From positions 186,001 to 250,000 of the forward strand of contig NZ_WHOM01000067.1 in NCBI RefSeq assembly GCF_009739465.1: a stretch of 64,000 nt of DNA, written 5' to 3'. Below the pieces are notes generated by a model that saw only the letters and a program-made list of their open reading frames with translations, made no database searches and was not told the DNA's origin. Of this stretch, positions 16,864 through 26,667 are shown in pieces; position 1 is the first letter of the stretch; every line of letters begins with the position of its first letter. The position numbers were made by a program, and so were the translations under genes. This DNA comes from Streptomyces apocyni. Its GTDB lineage: Bacteria > Actinomycetota > Actinomycetes > Streptomycetales > Streptomycetaceae.

Positions 16864-18726
16864 ATGTCGGAGGCGGAGCAGCCGAAGGAGGCCGGTCAGG
16901 GCACGGGCGCGCGCCTGCTGGCCGGGCGGTACCGGCTGGGAGATGTGCTCGGGCGCGGTGGCATGGGGACCGTCTGGCGGGCGGTCGATGAGACGCTGGG
17001 CCGCACGGTCGCGGTCAAGGAACTGCGCTTCCCCTCAAGCATCGACGAGGAGGAGAAGCGGCGGCTCATCACCCGAACGCTGCGCGAGGCCAAGGCGATC
17101 GCCCGGATCCGCAACAACGCCGCGATCACCGTCTTCGACGTCGTGGACGAGGACGACCGGCCGTGGATCGTGATGGAGCTCGTCGAGGGCAAGTCGCTCG
17201 CCGAAGCCGTACGTGAGGACGGCCTGCTGACGCCGAAGCGCGCGGCCGAAGTCGGCCTCGCCATCCTGGACGTCCTGCGCGCCGCGCACCGCGAGGGGAT
17301 CCTGCACCGCGATGTGAAGCCGTCGAACGTACTGATCGCCGAAGACGGGCGGGTCGTCCTCACCGACTTCGGCATCGCGCAGGTCGAGGGCGATCCGTCT
17401 ATCACCTCGACCGGCATGCTGGTCGGCGCGCCCTCGTACATCTCGCCGGAGCGGGCGCGCGGCCACAAGCCGGGGCCCGCCGCCGACCTGTGGTCACTGG
17501 GCGGTCTGTTGTACGCCTCGGTCGAGGGCTGCCCGCCGTACGACAAGGGCTCGGCGATCGCCACGCTCACCGCCGTGATGACCGAGCCGCTGGACCCGCC
17601 GAAGAACGCGGGCCCCCGGCTGGAGAAGGTCATCTACGGGCTCCTCGTCAAGGACCCGGCGCAGCGGCTCGACGAGGTGGGCGCGCGGGCGCTGCTGAAC
17701 GAAGTGCTGGACGCGCCGGACCCGGCCCCCGAGGAGTCGGCGGCCGAGGCGCCGCAGGACGCGACGAAGGCGGTGCCGCTGCCGTCGGAGTCCGCGCGCG
17801 GGGGTGCGATGGCGGCGGCGGGCGCCGGTCCTGCGGTGACGAACCGCTCGGAGCCTGGGCGTCCGGGGACCGGCGCGGCGTCCGGGTCGGGGGCGCTGGC
17901 CCGCGTCAGACAGGTGCCGCGACGGACGCTGGTGCTCGTGGCGGCCTTCGCCGCGCTCGCCCTGATCGGGGTCGTACTCGGCGTCGCGCTCACCGGGAAC
18001 GACGGCGGCCAGCAGGACAACAAGGGCCAGGGCGGCGACCAGTCCGTGTCGAGCGGCGCCGCCGCCGGAACCGACGACGGCCAGAGCCAGGGCAAGGACG
18101 GCAACAAGGGCGACGGCCAGGGCAGCGAGAAGGACAGGAGCGACCAGGACGGCAAGGACAACCAGGGCGACCAGGGCGAGGGCGACGAGGATACGGACAA
18201 GGGGCAGGACGACGCCGGGAAGGGCGACGGCGATGACGGCGGCAAGGACGCCGGGGACGATGGCCTGCCCGACGGGTACAAGCAGGTGTCTGACGCCGAG
18301 TTCCGCTTCTCCATGGCGATGCCCGAGAGCTTCCGCCCGACGGCCATAGCGGGACAGAACTCCGGCCGGATATACAGCGAGTCCGGCGGGTTCCCGCGCG
18401 TCCAGGTCGACTTCACCTCCAGCCCGGGTGACGACGCCGTCGCCGCCTGGAGGGGGCTGGTGCCCGCCGTCGCCAGCAGCAGCACCAACTTCAAGCTGCT
18501 CGGCATCCACAAGGTCGACGACTACAACGGCTATCCGACCGTGGCCGATTGGCAGTTCGAGCGTGAGCAGAACGGCGAGCGGGTACGGGTCCTCAACCGG
18601 GGCTTCAAGGTCGACGCCGGCCGCGGCTACTCGATCATGATCAGTTGCAAGGTGTCGGAGTGGGACGGCGATGAGTGCGGCACGCTGCGCAAGACGTCGT
18701 TCGACACGTTCCGGCCCGCGAACTGA
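16864..18726 (+). CDS. Serine/threonine protein kinase, membrane-spanning (kinase 1 of cluster)
   Basis: 620 residues, with GAGGGGA 3 nt before the ATG. An active PknB-type kinase domain (about 20-280) has GRGGMGTVW, K52, HRDVKPSN (D150), DFG (D168) and SPE in the activation segment. A Pro/Ala linker and one transmembrane helix (about 356-378) follow, then a striking Gly/Asp/Lys/Gln-rich spacer (about 380-465). The extracellular domain (about 470-620, PDGYKQVSDAEFRFSMAMPES) contains two cysteines, in MISCKVSEWDGDECG. That outer domain resembles those of kinases 2 and 4 here and is presumably the sensor. Confidence 0.95.
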   Translation: MSEAEQPKEAGQGTGARLLAGRYRLGDVLGRGGMGTVWRAVDETLGRTVAVKELRFPSSIDEEEKRRLITRTLREAKAIARIRNNAAITVFDVVDEDDRPWIVMELVEGKSLAEAVREDGLLTPKRAAEVGLAILDVLRAAHREGILHRDVKPSNVLIAEDGRVVLTDFGIAQVEGDPSITSTGMLVGAPSYISPERARGHKPGPAADLWSLGGLLYASVEGCPPYDKGSAIATLTAVMTEPLDPPKNAGPRLEKVIYGLLVKDPAQRLDEVGARALLNEVLDAPDPAPEESAAEAPQDATKAVPLPSESARGGAMAAAGAGPAVTNRSEPGRPGTGAASGSGALARVRQVPRRTLVLVAAFAALALIGVVLGVALTGNDGGQQDNKGQGGDQSVSSGAAAGTDDGQSQGKDGNKGDGQGSEKDRSDQDGKDNQGDQGEGDEDTDKGQDDAGKGDGDDGGKDAGDDGLPDGYKQVSDAEFRFSMAMPESFRPTAIAGQNSGRIYSESGGFPRVQVDFTSSPGDDAVAAWRGLVPAVASSSTNFKLLGIHKVDDYNGYPTVADWQFEREQNGERVRVLNRGFKVDAGRGYSIMISCKVSEWDGDECGTLRKTSFDTFRPAN

Positions 18727-18917
18727 GCGGGGCGGTTTGCCAAGACCCGGCTCCACGGCGGGTCGAGGACACGTATCGTGAGAGCTCGCGGACCGTACGC
18801 AGCCGCAATGTGCCGGGAATCGACCGGACTTGACGGATTGATGGCGGTGCGGGGAGCTGGGCCTGGGATGTCAGGGCCGTGACTGGTTCTGGCTGCGCGC
18901 GCTGACGGGGAGGCGTC

Positions 18918-21563
18918 GTGGACGACTACGCGGGACGGGTACTTGCCGACCGCTACCGCCTGCCGCTGCCGCCGTCCGACGCGTACGAGTTCGCCGAGAC
19001 CCGCGCCTTCGACACCTACAGCGGCCAGGAAGTCCTGGTCCGGCAGGTGCCGTTGCCCGAGGTCGTGGACGCGGAGGTGCTCGACGGGGACCCGGGGGAC
19101 TCCGGGGTGCCTCGCGCGGCTCCGGCGCCGCGGCGGGCCTCCGGGCGTACGACGCGCAGGCCGACCGACCCCGCCGTGCGGCGCGCGATCGAGGCCGCGC
19201 AGGCCGCCGCGCAGATTCCCGATCACCCGCGCCTTGACCAGGTCTTCGATGTGTTCGCCGAGGGCGGTTCGCTGTGGATCGTGAGCGAGGTGGTGGCGGC
19301 GCGGCCGTTGGCCGCGTTGCTCGCGGAGAAGCCGCTGTCGCCGTATCGGGCGGCGGAGGTCGCTTCCGATGTGCTGACCGCGCTGCGCGCGCTGCACGCG
19401 CACGGCTGGGTACACCGGAACATCACCGTGCGTACGGTCCTGGTCTGCGACGACGGCCGGGTGATGCTCACGGGGCTGGCCGCGGGCGCGGCGGAGGAGG
19501 CGCTGTGTGGCTACGACCCGGTGCCGGAGCCGCAGTTCGACGATGCGGCCCCTCCGGAGGCGGGTCCGGGTTCGGGACTGGGGTTGGGGTCGGGGCCGGG
19601 GCGGCCGGGACTGGGTGCGGGAGTGGGTCCGCAGGCGCGGCCGCCGTCGCCCAGTCGTGTGGCGGCCGCGCCTGCGGACCAGGGCATATCCCGTACGGAG
19701 CCCGACTCCGGGGGCCGCGCGGAGCTGCCCGCGGGGGATGTACGGGCGGCCCGGGCCGGGGCGATCGCGGCGTACCGCGCCGGAGCGAAGGCGGCCGCGG
19801 CGGCGCGGCAGCCCTCGGGGCGGATCTCCGACCCGTACGGAGTCGGCGGTGGTCCGTCGAATGCCGCCACCGCGCCGGGGCAGCAGTCGGGTCAGCAGCC
19901 GGGTGACATCAGGGACTTCCGCGTAGGCCGCCTGCCGGGCGACAGCCCAGCCACGGGAGCCGGGCCCGGGTGGCACGGGGCGGTGCCGCGCGGAGCGGCG
20001 ACGGCGCGCGGCGGGACGTCCGTGGAGGCGGCGGCGCCCGAGGCGGATGCCCAGCGCGAGACCGAGGAGGCCCACGAGGCCTACGGGGCCCACGAGGCCT
20101 ACGAAGCCCAGGTCCAAGAGCAGGGCCAGGGTCAGGGCCGGAGCGAGGGGCAAGACACGCAGGGCTGGGACGCGTTGGTGGGGAACGGGCAGGCGCGGCG
20201 CGGCCCCGCGACGCCGTTGGCGCTGGAGCGGGCGCGGCAGGCGCGGATGACCGTCGTCGGCGCCGTCACCGAGCGGTGGGCGCCCGAGCAGGCCGGTCCC
20301 GTACACGAGAACTGGCAGCTGGCCGCGCCGGTCGGACCCGCCACCGACCTCTGGGCGCTGGGCGCGCTGCTGTTCCGGGCGTTGCAGGGCCATGCCCCGT
20401 ACCCCGAGGACAGTACGTACGAACTCGTCCAGCTGGTCTGCGCGGAGCCGCCCGCCTTCGCCGAGGAGTGCGGCCCGCTGCGGCCGGTCGTGGAGTCGTT
20501 GCTGCGCCAGGACCCCACCGAGCGGCCGGACTTCGAGGAGTTGCGCGGCTGGCTGCGTTCCCTGGTCAGGTCCGCGCCGGAGCCGGAGGCCGGGACGAAC
20601 GTGGTGCCGCTCCCGGCGGTCGAGGCCAGCAAGCTGCCCGTCGTACGCCGTCGTGGCGAGCTGGTCCGCAGGCGCCGAAACGGTGACGCGCACGGCCGCC
20701 ACAAGAGGGGCAGGCTCAAGGAGAAGCCGGGCAAGAGGGAGAAGAGGGAGCGGCTCGACGAGCGGCCGCGAGGTCAGCGGACCCCGGGGCAGCGGGGCCC
20801 GCAGGGCCCGCGGAGTTCGCGGCGGCTGGGCCGCACCTTGCTCCTGCTGGTCCTGCTCGGAATGGCCGCGGCGATCGCGTACGCCATGCTCTTCATGCCG
20901 AAGGCGGAGTCCCAGGGCTCGGGTGACGCGCGGAACGCGGGCGCCGGGCAGCCAGGCGGGGCCACGTCGGCGCCACCGTCCGATCCGGCCCCGGAGTCCC
21001 CGGGGCAGTCAGGCGAGCCAGCCGAGACGGGCAACGCCACGGACGGAAACAGCCCCACGGACAGTGCGACGGACAGCGCGACGCCGGACCCGCAGAGCAG
21101 CGTCCCTCAGGTCGCCGACGGCTTCGTGCTCCGTAAGGACCCGGAGGGCTTCGAGGTCGCCGTGGCCAGCGGCTGGTCCCGGCAGGGCAAGAACGGCGAC
21201 AGCCAGGTCAGATACACCGGTGGTGACTTCGAGCTGACGGTCGTACCGGGCCGGGACAGCACCAGCGGCGACGGCAGCGACCCGCTGCGGTACCAGCGGG
21301 AGACGGAGCGCGAGCTACAGCCCTTCCGGGACTCGACCTGGTCCACCGCGACCGGACTGCGCAAGATCAACATCGGTGACCGGGTGATGGCCGAGGGGCA
21401 GTTCACCTGGCGGGAGTCGGGCGACGACGTGTACGTACGCAACCGCGCGATGATCGTCGACGGCCGCTACCACATCGTCATGGTCAAGGGTCCGGAGTCC
21501 GAGCGCGACGAGGTGACGCGGCTCTTCGAGCAGGCGTCGGATACCTACCGTCCGACGGGATGA
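18918..21563 (+). CDS. Membrane-anchored pseudokinase (kinase 2 of cluster)
   Basis: 881 residues from the GTG at 18918. The fold is kinase-like (ALHAHGWVHRNITVRTVLV, ATDLWALGALLFRALQGHAPY, LRQDPTERPDFEEL), but every catalytic element is lost. There is no glycine loop, the VAVK lysine is R42, the HRD aspartate is N168 and DFG reads TGL around residue 186. About 270 residues of Gly/Pro/Ala/Glu-rich low complexity are inserted between the DFG position and the late kinase helices. A basic segment, one transmembrane helix (about 640-660), a Ser/Thr/Pro spacer and an extracellular domain like those of kinases 1 and 4 follow. It probably works as a scaffold or allosteric partner for the neighbouring kinases. 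Confidence 0.9.
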   Translation: MDDYAGRVLADRYRLPLPPSDAYEFAETRAFDTYSGQEVLVRQVPLPEVVDAEVLDGDPGDSGVPRAAPAPRRASGRTTRRPTDPAVRRAIEAAQAAAQIPDHPRLDQVFDVFAEGGSLWIVSEVVAARPLAALLAEKPLSPYRAAEVASDVLTALRALHAHGWVHRNITVRTVLVCDDGRVMLTGLAAGAAEEALCGYDPVPEPQFDDAAPPEAGPGSGLGLGSGPGRPGLGAGVGPQARPPSPSRVAAAPADQGISRTEPDSGGRAELPAGDVRAARAGAIAAYRAGAKAAAAARQPSGRISDPYGVGGGPSNAATAPGQQSGQQPGDIRDFRVGRLPGDSPATGAGPGWHGAVPRGAATARGGTSVEAAAPEADAQRETEEAHEAYGAHEAYEAQVQEQGQGQGRSEGQDTQGWDALVGNGQARRGPATPLALERARQARMTVVGAVTERWAPEQAGPVHENWQLAAPVGPATDLWALGALLFRALQGHAPYPEDSTYELVQLVCAEPPAFAEECGPLRPVVESLLRQDPTERPDFEELRGWLRSLVRSAPEPEAGTNVVPLPAVEASKLPVVRRRGELVRRRRNGDAHGRHKRGRLKEKPGKREKRERLDERPRGQRTPGQRGPQGPRSSRRLGRTLLLLVLLGMAAAIAYAMLFMPKAESQGSGDARNAGAGQPGGATSAPPSDPAPESPGQSGEPAETGNATDGNSPTDSATDSATPDPQSSVPQVADGFVLRKDPEGFEVAVASGWSRQGKNGDSQVRYTGGDFELTVVPGRDSTSGDGSDPLRYQRETERELQPFRDSTWSTATGLRKINIGDRVMAEGQFTWRESGDDVYVRNRAMIVDGRYHIVMVKGPESERDEVTRLFEQASDTYRPTG

Positions 21564-21658
21564 GCGCACGGATCGGGATGAGCGCGCGGGTCCACGGGAT
21601 GAGGGCGTGGGTCCACCGGATGGGGGCGTGGGTCCACGGGATGAGGGCGCTGGCTGGA
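21557..21658. repeat. 21-bp tandem repeats after the pseudokinase gene
   Basis: About five units of the type GGGATGAGGGCGTGGGTCCAC (21575-21595, 21596-21616, 21617-21637 and partial units on both sides). The first unit contains the pseudokinase stop codon. The array ends 29 bp before the next kinase gene. Confidence 0.9.
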
Positions 21659-21687
21659 CGGTACGCAGCAATGGGCATGATGAGTGC

Positions 21688-23028
21688 ATGACCAGTCATG
21701 GCGTCCATGGCCGCCTGATCGCGGGGCGCTACCGCCTGGCGGCCCCACTCGGCCGGGGCGGGATGGGTGTTGTCTGGCGTGCGACGGACGAACTCCTCGG
21801 CCGTGAGGTGGCCGTCAAGGAACTGCACATAGAGGAGACGGTTCCGGCCGACGACGCCCGGCAGCACCGCGAGCGCACCCTGCGCGAGGCCCGCACCGTC
21901 GCCCAGGTCAGACACCCGCACGTGGTGGTCCTGCACGATGTCGTGGTCGACGACGGACATCCGTTCATCGTCATGGAGTTGATCGAGGGCGGTTCGCTGG
22001 CCGACCGGCTTGCCCGGCATGGACCGCTCACCGCCGTGGACGCGGCGGAACTGTGTCTGGCCCTGCTGGGCGCGTTACGGGAGGCGCATGCCAGCGGGGT
22101 GCTGCATCGCGACCTCAAGCCCAGCAATGTACTGCTGGAGGCGGGTACTGGCCGCGTGGTGCTCTCGGACTTCGGGATCGCGCAGGTCGCCGGATTCAGC
22201 ACGCTCACCGAGAGCGGGTCGTTCGTCGGGTCGCCCGAGTACACCGCGCCGGAGCGGATCTCAGGCGGGCGGGCCGGACCCGCGTCCGACCTGTGGTCGC
22301 TCGGGGTGCTGCTGTGCACCGCGCTGAGTGGGCAGTCGCCCTTTCGCCGGGACTCGTTGGGCGCGGTGGTGCACGCCGTTCTGATGGACGACGTACGGCC
22401 GCCGCCCGAGGCGGGGCCGCTGCTGCCTGTCGTACGGGGGCTGCTTGAGCGCGACCCGGACCGCAGGATCGATACGGCGCAGGCGGAGCGGCTGCTGCGG
22501 GCGTACGTGACGACGGCGAAGGGGGTGGTGGCGGGGGCGGTGGCCGGGGCGGTGATGGCTGGACGGGGCGGGGCCCCGGCGCCGAGTCGCTCCGCCCTGT
22601 CCAGCCGCTCAGCCCCGCCCGGCGGCCGGGCCCCGGCCGCCGCCCCGGCGCGGCGGTGGTCGCCGCTCCGGTTACTCGCCCCACTCGCCCGGACGCCAGG
22701 GTGGCCGCCCGTGCGGCTGACCCGCCGTCGTACGGTCCTGATCGCCGTCCTGGTGGCCGTCGTGGCCGCCGCGGGGATCTCCGCCGTGGCCCTGCTCATC
22801 GACCGTGGCCGCGACCGGGGCGAGGACCCCGGCCCCGGCGAGCGGACCCGCAGCGCCGCACCCCCGGCCCCGTTGACGTACGCGCGGGGCGGTCCCGAAA
22901 CGTACGCGCGAGGCCCCGTCGCGCAGCTGAGGAAAGAGGCGAACCGCGGCAAAAGCGGCGTCCGGGGTCACGGGTCAGTGACCGGACTGGAACTGGTGGC
23001 GCCCCGCGCGATAAAGATGGGCGCATGA
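21688..23028 (+). CDS. Serine/threonine protein kinase (kinase 3 of cluster)
   Basis: 446 residues from the ATG at 21688. It is a complete kinase domain: GRGGMGVVW, K44, HRDLKPSN, SDFGIAQ and APERI. A Pro/Arg/Ala linker and one transmembrane helix (about 345-370, TVLIAVLVAVVAAAGISAVALL) follow. The outer part is only about 75 residues, contains TYARG repeats and shows no resemblance to the sensor domains of its neighbours, so it looks truncated or decayed. Its TGA overlaps the ATG of kinase 4 (ATGA at 23025-23028), indicating translational coupling. Confidence 0.92.
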   Translation: MTSHGVHGRLIAGRYRLAAPLGRGGMGVVWRATDELLGREVAVKELHIEETVPADDARQHRERTLREARTVAQVRHPHVVVLHDVVVDDGHPFIVMELIEGGSLADRLARHGPLTAVDAAELCLALLGALREAHASGVLHRDLKPSNVLLEAGTGRVVLSDFGIAQVAGFSTLTESGSFVGSPEYTAPERISGGRAGPASDLWSLGVLLCTALSGQSPFRRDSLGAVVHAVLMDDVRPPPEAGPLLPVVRGLLERDPDRRIDTAQAERLLRAYVTTAKGVVAGAVAGAVMAGRGGAPAPSRSALSSRSAPPGGRAPAAAPARRWSPLRLLAPLARTPGWPPVRLTRRRTVLIAVLVAVVAAAGISAVALLIDRGRDRGEDPGPGERTRSAAPPAPLTYARGGPETYARGPVAQLRKEANRGKSGVRGHGSVTGLELVAPRAIKMGA

Positions 23029-24806
23029 GCAATGACGGGGGATCTCCCTACGGCCCCAACGAGCCCACCAGCTTCACTTTGCGGCCGCCCCAGCCGCCGG
23101 GCGGCAACCACCCGTACGCGCAGCAGCCCGCTGGTCCCCAGCCCGTTGATCCCCAGCCAGGGCACCCCGCGCCGCACGCCGTTCCCACCCAGGTGGCTCA
23201 GCAGGCGCCCGTAGCCCCTCAGCCCCCCGCTCAGTCGTCCCCCGCTCAGTCACCCGCAGCCCCGCAGGACCCCGGAGCCGGGCGTCTGATCGCGGGCCGC
23301 TACCGCCTGCTGTCCAAGCTGGGACACGGCGGCATGGGTACCGTATGGCGCGCGAAGGACGAGACGGTGGACCGCGAGGTCGCGGTCAAGGAACCCCGCA
23401 TCCCGGACCACCTTCCCGAACGCGAACGCGCCACCGCGTTCGAGCGCATGCGTCGCGAGGCCCGTGCCGCCGCCAGGCTCGACCACCCGGCCGTGGTCAG
23501 CGTCCACGATGTCGCGGTCGAGGACGGCCAGCCGTGGATCGTCATGGAGTTCGTCCAGGGCCGCTCGATGGGCGCGGCCCTCCAGGAGGGCACCCTCGGC
23601 GTCCGCGAGGCCGCCCGGATCGGCCTTGAGGTGCTGAACGCGCTGGACGCCGCGCACCAGGCGGGCGTCCTGCACCGCGACGTCAAGCCCGACAACGTCA
23701 TGCTCGGCCGTCACGACCGCGTCGTCCTCACCGACTTCGGTATCGCCCAGATCGCGGGCGAGACCAACCTCACGGACACCGGGTCGTTCATCGGCTCGCC
23801 CGAGTTCATCTCCCCGGAGCGGGTCCTGGGCCAGCGGCCTGGGCCCGCGAGTGACCTGTGGGCCCTGGGTGTGGTGCTGTACGCGGCCACCGAGGGCGTC
23901 TCGCCGTTCCGCCGCAGCAACCCGCCCGCGACGCTGCAGGCGGTACTCAACGCGACCCCGGCGGCCCCCGCCGCCGCGCAGGGGCCGCTGGCCGACGCGA
24001 TCAACCAGCTCCTTGCCAAGGACCCCAGCCAGCGGCCGAACGCCGCGCAGGTCCGCCAGCTGCTCGAAGCGGCGGCGAACCCCCCGCAGCCCGTCCCCCA
24101 GCCCGCCACCCAGACCGTCCGCGCCCCGGGCGGCCGTGGCGACGGTGGCCGCAGCGGCATCTGGGTCGGGCGGAAGACCCTGCTGGCGGTCGGCGCGGCC
24201 GTGGTCGCGGTGGCGGTGGCCGTGGTGCTGGTCATCACCGATCCGTTCGCGTCCTCGACGTCCGAGGCCGACTCCTGGAAGGAGCGCTCGCCCAAGGGCT
24301 TCGGTGCGACGCTGGCGCTTCCCGAGCACTACCAGGAGCTGCCACGTAGCAGCTCCTCAAGTGACGAGCAGCGGGTCAACTATGCCGACCCCAGCGGGGC
24401 GATCGTGGTTGAGCTGGACGTCAACCGGAAGGCGGACGACAAGTTCGACCGGATTGCCAGCACCGCGTCCGCTCAAGCGAGCAAGGACCTGGAGGACATC
24501 AAGAGCGGCAGTACCAGCCTGATCAACGCGGTCAAGGACCCCGCCCCGGATGGTGAGTACACGCCGAACGTGCCGTTCCAGGGCGAGGAGAAGGCCGCCG
24601 AGAACCTCGTCACGTACGCGAACAGCAGGATCAGCCTCGACCCGGACAAGCCAGCCCCCCGCGAGACGCGCTTCTTCTACTACCGGAGCGACGAGGGCGA
24701 CATGTACCGCGTGCGGATCGACTACCCGGGCAAGGGCGATTTCGCCGAGCGCGGCCGCGAGGTGGCGCAGTCGGTCCTCGACAAACTGGAGATCGGCAAG
24801 GAGTGA
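23025..24806 (+). CDS. Serine/threonine protein kinase (kinase 4 of cluster)
   Basis: 593 residues. A Pro/Gln-rich cytoplasmic extension (1-85) precedes an active kinase domain with GHGGMGTVW, K122, HRDVKPDN (D219), TDFGIAQ and SPERV. One transmembrane helix (about 384-407) and an extracellular domain follow (WKERSPKGFGATLALPEHYQ to the C-terminus) of the same type as in kinases 1 and 2. It starts by ATGA overlap with kinase 3 and is followed by a hairpin terminator, so it ends the kinase cluster. Confidence 0.94.
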   Translation: MSNDGGSPYGPNEPTSFTLRPPQPPGGNHPYAQQPAGPQPVDPQPGHPAPHAVPTQVAQQAPVAPQPPAQSSPAQSPAAPQDPGAGRLIAGRYRLLSKLGHGGMGTVWRAKDETVDREVAVKEPRIPDHLPERERATAFERMRREARAAARLDHPAVVSVHDVAVEDGQPWIVMEFVQGRSMGAALQEGTLGVREAARIGLEVLNALDAAHQAGVLHRDVKPDNVMLGRHDRVVLTDFGIAQIAGETNLTDTGSFIGSPEFISPERVLGQRPGPASDLWALGVVLYAATEGVSPFRRSNPPATLQAVLNATPAAPAAAQGPLADAINQLLAKDPSQRPNAAQVRQLLEAAANPPQPVPQPATQTVRAPGGRGDGGRSGIWVGRKTLLAVGAAVVAVAVAVVLVITDPFASSTSEADSWKERSPKGFGATLALPEHYQELPRSSSSSDEQRVNYADPSGAIVVELDVNRKADDKFDRIASTASAQASKDLEDIKSGSTSLINAVKDPAPDGEYTPNVPFQGEEKAAENLVTYANSRISLDPDKPAPRETRFFYYRSDEGDMYRVRIDYPGKGDFAERGREVAQSVLDKLEIGKE

Positions 24807-24829
24807 GCTAGCGCACGGCTGCTGGGGAC

Positions 24830-24849
24830 AAGCCCCTGATCAGGGGCTT
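24830..24849 (+). terminator. Terminator of the kinase cluster
   Basis: Perfect 20-bp palindrome AAGCCCCTGATCAGGGGCTT followed by TGTG. An 11-bp direct repeat (GTGTGCGCGTG) lies at about 24876-24897. Confidence 0.7.
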
Positions 24850-24953
24850 TGTGCCAGTGATCGCTGGCGCGATGTGTGCGCGTGGTGTGCGCGTGGTGAA
24901 AGCCCGTTACCGACGGGTACCCAAACGCCTGGCCTCCCCGTACGCTCACGCTC

Positions 24954-26615
24954 ATGACGGACTCCCAGGCCCCCTCCCCGGCCCTTGGTACGAACCGGCT
25001 CGACACGAACCCGCTCGGTACGAACTCGGTCGGTACGAACCCGCTCGCGCCCGCACCCGAAGGCGCCCGCACGGCGCCCGACGTGGTCACCCCCGAGCTG
25101 ATCGCCCAGCTCACCCGGGACGTCGTGGGCTCGGGCCGTACCGCCAACCACACGCCGTTCACCGGGGAGAAGCTGGCGGACCTGCCCGAGTCCACACCGG
25201 ATGACGTCGACCGGGCCTTCGAACGGGCCCGGGCCGCCCAGCGGGTGTGGGCCGCGACCCCCGTACGGAAGCGGGCCGCCGTCCTGCTCCGCTTCCATGA
25301 CCTGGTCCTGGCCCGTCAGGCCGAGGTGCTCGACCTCATCCAGCTGGAGACCGGCAAGGCCCGGTTGCACGCGCACGAAGAGGTCCAGGCGGTCGCCGTT
25401 GCCGCCCGCCACTACGGCCGCAAGGCGCCCGCCTATCTGCACTCGCGCGGCCACACCGGCGTCGTACCGATGCTCACTAAGGTCGTCGAGAACCGCGTTC
25501 CGCGCGGCGTCGTCGGCCAGATCGCGCCATGGAACTATCCTCTGGAGCTCTCCGTCGGCGACGCCCTGCCCGCCTTCGTCGCGGGCAACGCCGTCGTGAT
25601 GAAGCCCGACACGGAGACCTGCCTGACCGCGCTGTGGGCGCGCGACCTGCTGATCGAGGCCGGACTGCCCGCCGAGGTCTTCCAGGTGGTGCTGGGGGAG
25701 GGCCCGGTGGTCGGCCCCGAACTCGTCAAGCGTGCCGACTACGTGTCCTTCACCGGCTCGACCCGCACCGGCCGGGAGGTCGCCCAGGGGGCCGCGGCCC
25801 GGCTCGTCGGCGTCTCACTCGAACTCGGCGGCAAGAACGCCATGCTGGTGCTCCAGGACGCGGACATCGAGAAGGCCGCGGCGGGCGCGGTGCGCGCGTG
25901 CTTCTCCTCCGCGGGCCAGCTGTGCATCTCCATCGAGCGGCTGTACGTCCACGAGTCGATCGCCGACACCTTCGTGGAGCGCTTCGCGGCTCGTACGAAG
26001 GCGATGCGGCTCGGCAGGTCCCTGGCCTACGGCGCCGAGATGGGGTCGCTGGTCGGCGAGCGCCAGTTGGAGACCGTACGGCGGCATGTCGACGAGGCCG
26101 TCGCGAAGGGCGCCACGCTGGTCGCGGGCGGGGTGGCCCGCCCGGATGTGGGTCCGTACTTCTATGAGCCGACGATCCTGGACGGCGTCGAGGCGCCGAT
26201 GGCGGTCTGCACCGAGGAGACCTTCGGCCCGGTCGTCTCGATCTACCGCTTCACGGACGAGGACGAGGTCATCGAGCGGGCCAACGCCACCCCGTACGGG
26301 CTGAACTCGTCGGTGTGGACGAAGGACGGGCGACGCGGCCGCGCGGTGGCCGCCCGGCTGCGTACCGGCACGGTGAACGTCAACGAGGGCTACGGGCCCG
26401 CGTACGGCAGTGTGCAGTCGCCCATGGGTGGCATGAAGGACTCGGGCCTCGGCCGTCGGCACGGCTCCGAGGGCATCCTCAAGTACACCGAGGCGCAGAC
26501 TGTGGCGCACCAGCGGGTGATGCCGCTGGCGCCGTCGTTCGGCATGGACGACGAGCAGTACGCGCGGCTGATGACCCGGAGCCTGCGTGCGATGAAGGCG
26601 CTACGCCTGCGCTGA
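24954..26615 (+). CDS. NAD(P)-dependent aldehyde dehydrogenase, succinate-semialdehyde type
   Basis: 553 residues. The ALDH fold has APWNYPLELS, cofactor GSTRTG, general base in LELGGKNAM and catalytic Cys in SSAGQLCIS; TEETFGPV follows. It most resembles succinic semialdehyde dehydrogenases (GabD2 type), which would convert succinate semialdehyde to succinate. The first 30 residues are a species-specific ladder coded by four 15-bp repeats (24987-25046, units like GGTACGAACCCGCTC). No Shine-Dalgarno is visible; TACGCT at 24941-24946 ends 7 nt before the ATG, suggesting a leaderless mRNA. Confidence 0.92.
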   Translation: MTDSQAPSPALGTNRLDTNPLGTNSVGTNPLAPAPEGARTAPDVVTPELIAQLTRDVVGSGRTANHTPFTGEKLADLPESTPDDVDRAFERARAAQRVWAATPVRKRAAVLLRFHDLVLARQAEVLDLIQLETGKARLHAHEEVQAVAVAARHYGRKAPAYLHSRGHTGVVPMLTKVVENRVPRGVVGQIAPWNYPLELSVGDALPAFVAGNAVVMKPDTETCLTALWARDLLIEAGLPAEVFQVVLGEGPVVGPELVKRADYVSFTGSTRTGREVAQGAAARLVGVSLELGGKNAMLVLQDADIEKAAAGAVRACFSSAGQLCISIERLYVHESIADTFVERFAARTKAMRLGRSLAYGAEMGSLVGERQLETVRRHVDEAVAKGATLVAGGVARPDVGPYFYEPTILDGVEAPMAVCTEETFGPVVSIYRFTDEDEVIERANATPYGLNSSVWTKDGRRGRAVAARLRTGTVNVNEGYGPAYGSVQSPMGGMKDSGLGRRHGSEGILKYTEAQTVAHQRVMPLAPSFGMDDEQYARLMTRSLRAMKALRLR

Positions 26616-26667
26616 CGGACCGTGCTCAGCTCAACCCGCTGACCTGCACTTTTCTCGGGAGGTACCG

